Source of the DNA: Devosia elaeis
GTDB taxonomy: Bacteria; Pseudomonadota; Alphaproteobacteria; Rhizobiales; Devosiaceae
Assembly (NCBI RefSeq): GCF_001650025.1
Contig: NZ_LVVY01000062.1
Location: 46,868-110,867, forward strand
Length of the DNA stretch: 64,000 nt
Reading direction: 5' to 3'
Part shown: in pieces, positions 59,596-64,000 of the stretch
How the letters are laid out: every line of letters begins with the position of its first letter
Numbering within the stretch: the stretch's first letter is position 1
Position numbers and translations under genes: made by a program
Notes under the pieces: model-generated
Told to the model about the DNA's origin: nothing
Seen by the model: only the letters and a program-made list of their open reading frames with translations
Database searches by the model: none

Positions 59596-60644
59596 TGGGC
59601 ATCAGGGTTCTGGTCGTCGACGATTCAGCGCTGATCCGCGAGGTGCTCGGCCGCATGCTGACGCGGGACGGCGATATCGATGTGGTGGGCACGGCGGTCG
59701 ATCCCATCGAGGCGCGCGAGAAGATCAAGGCGCTCGATCCGGACGTAGTGACGCTCGATATCGAAATGCCCAATATGAACGGGCTGGCTTTCCTCGAAAA
59801 GCTGATGCGGCTGCGGCCGACGCCGGTGGTCATGGTCTCGACCCTGACCAAGAAAGGCGCCAGCGAAACGCTGCTGGCGCTGGAACTGGGCGCGGTGGAT
59901 TTCGTGGCCAAGCCCAGCGCGGAATTCGCCGGCGGGCTCGATGCGTTCGGAGCCTCCCTGCGCGACAAGATCCGTGCCGCGGCCAAATCGGATGTGCGCG
60001 GCCGCTCGGCCAGCCGCGGCGAGGCCGTCAAGCCGGTTCTGCGCAGCGCGGCGGCGCCGGAGGGCGCGATGATCGCGCTGGGGGCGTCGACCGGGGGGGT
60101 GGAAGCGATCCGCGCGGTGCTGTCGCAATTGCCGGCCGATTGTCCGCCCGTGGTCATCGCCCAGCACATGCCCGCCGGCTTTACCGGGCGCTTTGCCGCG
60201 CGGCTGGACGAACTCTGCGCGCTCAAGGTGGTGGAGGCGGCCGACCGGATGCCGCTTCTGGCCGGCCATGCCTATGTGGCGCGGGGCGACCATCATCTGC
60301 GGGTGGAACGCTCCGCGGGCCAGCTCAAGTGCCGGCTGGGGCAGGAAGCGCTGGAAAGCGGGCACCGGCCCAGCGTCGACGTGCTGTTCTCTTCGGTGGC
60401 CAAGATTGTGGGGCCGCTGGCGGTGGGCGCGATCCTGACCGGGATGGGGCGCGACGGGGCGCGGGGGCTCAAGCTGATGCGCGAGGCCGGCGCCTATACG
60501 CTGGGACAGAACCAGGCCTCGGCCCTGGTCTATGGTATGCCGCGCGTCGCCTTCGAGGAGGGCGCGGTGGTCGAGCAGGTGCCGCTGGAGCAGATCGCGG
60601 CCAAGCTCGCCAATGCGCTGGTCAAGCTCCGCCCCGCCGCCTGA
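59595..60644 (+). CDS. cheB: Chemotaxis response regulator protein-glutamate methylesterase CheB
   Basis: Removes receptor methyl groups when phosphorylated by CheA, 349 residues. The start is taken at the ATG at 59595 in the TGATG overlap; a GTG one codon earlier is possible. The receiver (1-120) has Asp9-Asp10 and phosphoacceptor Asp55 (VTLDIEMP). The esterase domain (from about 155) has its catalytic Ser in ALGASTGG, His in AQHMPAGFT and Asp in TGMGRDGARG. The linker is about 30 residues. Confidence 0.95.
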   Translation: MGIRVLVVDDSALIREVLGRMLTRDGDIDVVGTAVDPIEAREKIKALDPDVVTLDIEMPNMNGLAFLEKLMRLRPTPVVMVSTLTKKGASETLLALELGAVDFVAKPSAEFAGGLDAFGASLRDKIRAAAKSDVRGRSASRGEAVKPVLRSAAAPEGAMIALGASTGGVEAIRAVLSQLPADCPPVVIAQHMPAGFTGRFAARLDELCALKVVEAADRMPLLAGHAYVARGDHHLRVERSAGQLKCRLGQEALESGHRPSVDVLFSSVAKIVGPLAVGAILTGMGRDGARGLKLMREAGAYTLGQNQASALVYGMPRVAFEEGAVVEQVPLEQIAAKLANALVKLRPAA

Positions 60645-60754
60645 GCCGGCCGGAACAATGCGCCCGGTGCGGTTGATAGAATTGTAACGCTTGGCCCCTA
60701 GAGTCGGTGCAAGTGCGGCCCGAAGGCCGTAGGCGCGTAGAGGTAAGAAAAACC

Positions 60755-61144
60755 ATGCCAAAAGCAAGCGCTGTCAGCGTCCTGATCGTTGACGACCAGC
60801 AGTCGATGCGCGGTATCGCCAAGTATATTCTCACCCAATTGGGGTTCAAGGACATCATCGAGGCCAAATCCGGGCGCGATGCGCTGGGCAAGCTCGAAAA
60901 GTCCAATGTCGACCTGATCATTTCTGACTGGAACATGGACGATATCGACGGGCTGACCCTGCTCAAGGTCATCCGCAAGCATCCCCGCACCCAGGCCATG
61001 CCTTTCATCATGGCCACCGGGCGCTCCGACAAGGAGCAGGTCAAGGAAGCCATTTCTTTCGGCGTCAACAATTACATCATCAAGCCTTTCGACGCGATGA
61101 CGATGAAGAAGCGCATCGAGGCGGTGATCGGCGCGCTGACCTGA
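60755..61144 (+). CDS. cheY: Chemotaxis response regulator CheY (second copy)
   Basis: A single-domain receiver of 129 residues, distinct from the one at 51023. Asp13-Asp14, Asp58 in IISDWNMD, Thr in MATGRSD and Lys in IIKPFD are present. The DWNMDDIDGLTLLK segment is that of classical motor-binding CheY proteins. Two CheY proteins in one cluster suggest one acts on the motor and the other as phosphate sink, as known in Sinorhizobium. The start at 60755 follows gaggtaag; a terminator follows. Confidence 0.93.
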   Translation: MPKASAVSVLIVDDQQSMRGIAKYILTQLGFKDIIEAKSGRDALGKLEKSNVDLIISDWNMDDIDGLTLLKVIRKHPRTQAMPFIMATGRSDKEQVKEAISFGVNNYIIKPFDAMTMKKRIEAVIGALT

Positions 61145-61169
61145 GCGCCTCCCCGATCCCTATGTCCAG

Positions 61170-61197
61170 CGCCCCTGCCGCAAGGCGGGGGCGTTTT
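61170..61197 (+). terminator. Intrinsic terminator after the second cheY
   Basis: A stem cgcccc-t-gcc / ggc-g-ggggcg (61170-61193, loop gcaa) followed by tttt and gctt. It ends the cheD-cheY transcript before the last receptor. Confidence 0.8.
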
Positions 61198-61393
61198 GCT
61201 TGGGGGTCGGGGATAATCGACTGTGAAGCATCTCGCATGGCCATGCCCGTGCGGCGGCGATGCCAATGGGATTTATCCGTAAGGAGTGATTAATCCCAAG
61301 CCTGTATCGTTTTCGCCCAGTCGATCGGAGGAATCGCGTCGCGCGCCAAAAAGGCCGGATCGCGAGATCGTCGCTGGGGGGGGAGAAGTATCC

Positions 61394-63895
61394 ATGAAGG
61401 TATTGCCGCGTCTCAAGCTCGCGCAGAAATTGCCGCTGGCGCTGGTGGGGTCGGCGCTGCTGGTCAGCGCCGGGGTCGGCATTGCCAGCTACATGATCGG
61501 GCTGGGCACGGTTCAGGACCAGCGCGACCAGTCGATGCAGGCCTCGCTCAACACGGCGACGGCCCTGGTCAGCGATTATTACGGCAGCGCCGAGGTCGAC
61601 CTCCGGCTCTTCGTGCAGCGCTCGGACACGGTGACGGCGATGAAGAACCTCGCCCGGGCGCTGGACGAATTGCGCATGGGCCTGGCCGAGCGCGCCGCCC
61701 AGCAATTGCAGCTCGCCTATGTCATCGAGAGCCCCAATCCCGAGGACCGGGCGGCGGTGGACAGCAATATCAAGGGCGCCACCTATGATGCGCCGCACAA
61801 GCGGTTTCATCCCGGCTTCCGCACGCTGATGCAGGAGCGGCATTATGCCGACGTGCTGCTGATCAGCGCGACGGGCGACGTGGTCTATTCGGTGGCCAAG
61901 AATATCGACTTTGCCAGCAATGTCGCCGCCGACGATTCCGGGCTGGGCCGGGCCTTCGCTGCGGCCAAGGACCTGCCGGACGGGCAGGCCGCCTTTGTCG
62001 ATTTCTCCTTCTACGAGCCGGCCGGCGGGGCGCAGAGCTTCATGGCCATGCCGGTCTATGACAAGGATGAGAATACCGGCGTCATGGTGCTGTCGATCTC
62101 GCCCGAGGCGGTGAGCGCGCGTGTTTCGGGGCTTTCCGGGCTCGGTCTCAGCGGCGAAGTGGTGGTGGTGGGCGCCGATGGGCTGCTGCGCACCGAATCC
62201 CCGCGCACCGAGGAGAGCGACGTGCTGGCGACGCGGCTGAGCAGCGACGCGATCGACAATGCGCTTGAAGGGGCGAGCGGCGAGGGCATCAGCCAGGATT
62301 ATCGCGGCGCGCCCATGGTGGTGCGGGCCGCGCCGGTCAGCGTGGGCGGCGTCACCTGGGCGGTGGCGGCGGTGCAGCCGGAAGATGAGGCCTATGCCGC
62401 GGTCGTCGAGATGCGCAACATGACCATGCTGGTGGGCGGGGGGCTTCTGGCCATCGCCGCTCTCTTGGGCATGCTGTTCGCCCGCACGATCACCCGGCCG
62501 ATTACCCGGCTGACGACCAGCATGGAGGCGCTGGCCAATGGCGAGCTCTCGGTGGCGGTCGAGGGCGGCGGGCGGCACGATGAAATCGGCGCCATGGCCC
62601 GCAATGTGGAAGTGTTCCGCGAGAACGCGCTCAAGGTCAACGAAATGACCGAGGCCGAGGCGGCGCGCATCGTCGCCGGCCAGGCCGAGCGTGCGGCCAT
62701 GATGCAGGATTTGCAGCGGGCCTTCGGACAGGTAGTGGACGCCGCCATTGCCGGGGATTTCTCGCGGCGCGTCGATACCGAATTTCCCGATGACGAGCTC
62801 AATGCGCTGGCGCGCTCGGTCAATGGACTGGTGGAAACGGTGGATCGGGGCCTGGCCGAAACCGGCTCGGTGCTGTCGGCCCTGGCCGATACCGACCTGA
62901 CCCGCCGCATGGAGGGCGATTACCAGGGCGCCTTTGCGCGACTCAAGGCCGACACCAATGCAGTGGCGGACAAGCTGACCGATATCGTGGGCCAATTGCG
63001 CGACACGTCCCGCGCCCTCAAGACCGCTACGGGCGAAATCCTTTCGGGCGCCAACGACCTGTCCGAGCGCACCACCAAGCAGGCGGCCACCATCGAGGAA
63101 ACCTCGGCAGCCATGGAGCAATTGGCCGCCACGGTCATGGCTAATGCCGAGCGGGCCCGGGAGGCCAGCGGTGTGGCCAGCGGCGTGACCCATACGGCCG
63201 AAGCCGGTGGACAGGTCATGGCCAATGCCAATGAGGCCATGGAGCGGATCACGGCCTCCTCGGCCAAGATCTCCAATATTATCGGGCTGATCGACGACAT
63301 CGCCTTCCAGACCAATCTTCTGGCGCTCAACGCTTCGGTGGAAGCGGCGCGAGCCGGGGAGGCCGGCAAGGGCTTTGCCGTGGTGGCCGTGGAAGTGCGG
63401 CGGCTGGCGCAGAGCGCGGCGCAGGCGTCGAGCGACGTCAAGGCGCTGATCGAGCAGAGCGCCGGCGAGGTCAAGGGCGGATCGCGGCTGGTCTCGGAGG
63501 CGGCGGCGCGGCTGGAGGAAATCCTCACCTCGGCCCGCGCCTCCAGCGAATTGATGAACGGCATCGCCCGGGAAAGCCGCGAGCAGGCCGCCTCGATCGA
63601 GGAGGTCAATACCGCCGTGCGCACCATGGACGAGATGACCCAGCACAATGCCGCCCTGGTCGAGGAAATGAATGCCTCGATCGAGCAGACCGAGGCCCAG
63701 GCGAGCCAGCTCGACCGGATCGTCGATATTTTCGCGCTGGAACAAAGTGCCGCCCGGCCGGAGCCGGCGCCGGGCAAGGTGACGAAATCCCTTGCCGAGG
63801 GCGCCCGCGGATTGCAGGGCAAGCTGCACAAGGCGGCCAAATCCTATCTCAGCAAGGGCAATGCCGCTCTGGACGCGGACTGGAGCGAGTTCTGA
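61394..63895 (+). CDS. Methyl-accepting chemotaxis protein with large periplasmic domain
   Basis: A transmembrane receptor of 833 residues. The start at 61394 follows ggggggag; an in-frame GTG 36 codons upstream is unlikely. One helix is at about 12-33, a periplasmic sensor of about 310 residues follows, and the second helix is at about 345-363. HAMP (about 364-417) is followed by further HAMP-like helical segments to about 530 ([20 protein letters not shown]). The signalling tip is at about 630-660 ([37 protein letters not shown]). The ligand is unknown. It is a monocistronic gene after the cheY terminator. Confidence 0.93.
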   Translation: MKVLPRLKLAQKLPLALVGSALLVSAGVGIASYMIGLGTVQDQRDQSMQASLNTATALVSDYYGSAEVDLRLFVQRSDTVTAMKNLARALDELRMGLAERAAQQLQLAYVIESPNPEDRAAVDSNIKGATYDAPHKRFHPGFRTLMQERHYADVLLISATGDVVYSVAKNIDFASNVAADDSGLGRAFAAAKDLPDGQAAFVDFSFYEPAGGAQSFMAMPVYDKDENTGVMVLSISPEAVSARVSGLSGLGLSGEVVVVGADGLLRTESPRTEESDVLATRLSSDAIDNALEGASGEGISQDYRGAPMVVRAAPVSVGGVTWAVAAVQPEDEAYAAVVEMRNMTMLVGGGLLAIAALLGMLFARTITRPITRLTTSMEALANGELSVAVEGGGRHDEIGAMARNVEVFRENALKVNEMTEAEAARIVAGQAERAAMMQDLQRAFGQVVDAAIAGDFSRRVDTEFPDDELNALARSVNGLVETVDRGLAETGSVLSALADTDLTRRMEGDYQGAFARLKADTNAVADKLTDIVGQLRDTSRALKTATGEILSGANDLSERTTKQAATIEETSAAMEQLAATVMANAERAREASGVASGVTHTAEAGGQVMANANEAMERITASSAKISNIIGLIDDIAFQTNLLALNASVEAARAGEAGKGFAVVAVEVRRLAQSAAQASSDVKALIEQSAGEVKGGSRLVSEAAARLEEILTSARASSELMNGIARESREQAASIEEVNTAVRTMDEMTQHNAALVEEMNASIEQTEAQASQLDRIVDIFALEQSAARPEPAPGKVTKSLAEGARGLQGKLHKAAKSYLSKGNAALDADWSEF

Positions 63896-63904
63896 GGCAA
63901 AAAA

Positions 63905-63926
63905 GGGCGCCAGCGGCGCCCTTTTT
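63905..63926. terminator. Intrinsic terminator after the last receptor gene
   Basis: A perfect gggcgcc/ggcgccc stem (63905-63911, 63915-63921) with loop agc, six A on the left and five T on the right, so it can work in both directions. Nothing further is seen from 63927 to the window end. Confidence 0.85.
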
Positions 63927-64000
63927 CTTTTCATCGATTGTCGGGTATTTCCCCGATATTGCTGAAAGCATAGGTAATCGGGCTCGCTCTGAGCATGAGG

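Noticed and set aside
61160..63934. A 924-codon minus-strand frame antisense to the last receptor gene
   Set aside because: It is a by-product of high GC and strong codon bias in the real plus-strand gene; it is rich in His, Arg and Gly, has no ribosome site and no recognisable domain.

Overview
The window looks like a chromosomal stretch from a high-GC alphaproteobacterium, most likely a Hyphomicrobiales (Rhizobiales) member close to Devosia. This rests on gene content (TRAP and ABC uptake systems beside sugar-acid enzymes, a potFGHI set, an alphaproteobacterial-type che cluster with cheD, PQQ-type dehydrogenase), TTG/GTG starts and GC-rich palindromic intergenic repeats. No rRNA, tRNA, CRISPR array or insertion sequence was seen.

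Layout. 1-2.2 kb: the 3' part of an M20 amidohydrolase gene and a papain-like-fold protein of unknown role. 2.3-12.2 kb: a catabolic cluster (exported two-cupin protein, IclR regulator, DUF1330 protein, TRAP transporter, AraD1/GguC-type protein, SDR, iron alcohol dehydrogenase, D-2-hydroxyacid dehydrogenase). Four copies of one operator-like sequence lie in front of its transcription units, so the IclR protein probably controls the whole cluster. 12.2-24.8 kb: a GntR/FadR gene, a response regulator, then tautomerase, SMP-30 lactonase, a five-gene Liv-type ABC transporter, a secreted PQQ-type sugar dehydrogenase with its cytochrome c, a second exported two-cupin protein, and a cytosolic histidine kinase plus a second, paralogous response regulator. 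Three promoters here share a second conserved motif at almost constant distance from the start codon. 25-35.5 kb: a GH127 beta-L-arabinofuranosidase next to an apparent remnant of an ABC-transporter ATPase gene, panB-coaBC-panC, and assorted small enzymes, an exporter and a RecD-like helicase. 36-50.5 kb: Kef-type antiporter plus Rrf2 regulator, purU with an unlisted 23-codon gene upstream, the potFGHI polyamine importer, psuGK pseudouridine salvage, siderophore-interacting protein, HPP protein and a SAF-domain dehydrogenase. 50.7-63.9 kb: a chemotaxis cluster (STAS, cheY, cheA, cheW, cheD, MCP, cheR, cheB, cheY, MCP), interrupted by an oppositely oriented GFA/SRPBCC/ArsR cassette.

How it fits together. 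The first two clusters read as two separately regulated routes for sugar-derived acids or lactones. In one, a TRAP importer feeds cytosolic dehydrogenases and an FAH-fold enzyme. In the other, periplasmic PQQ oxidation and SMP-30 lactone hydrolysis feed a Liv-type importer under two-component control. The substrates cannot be read from sequence. The most promising undescribed items are the two inferred regulons and the small leader-like gene upstream of purU.
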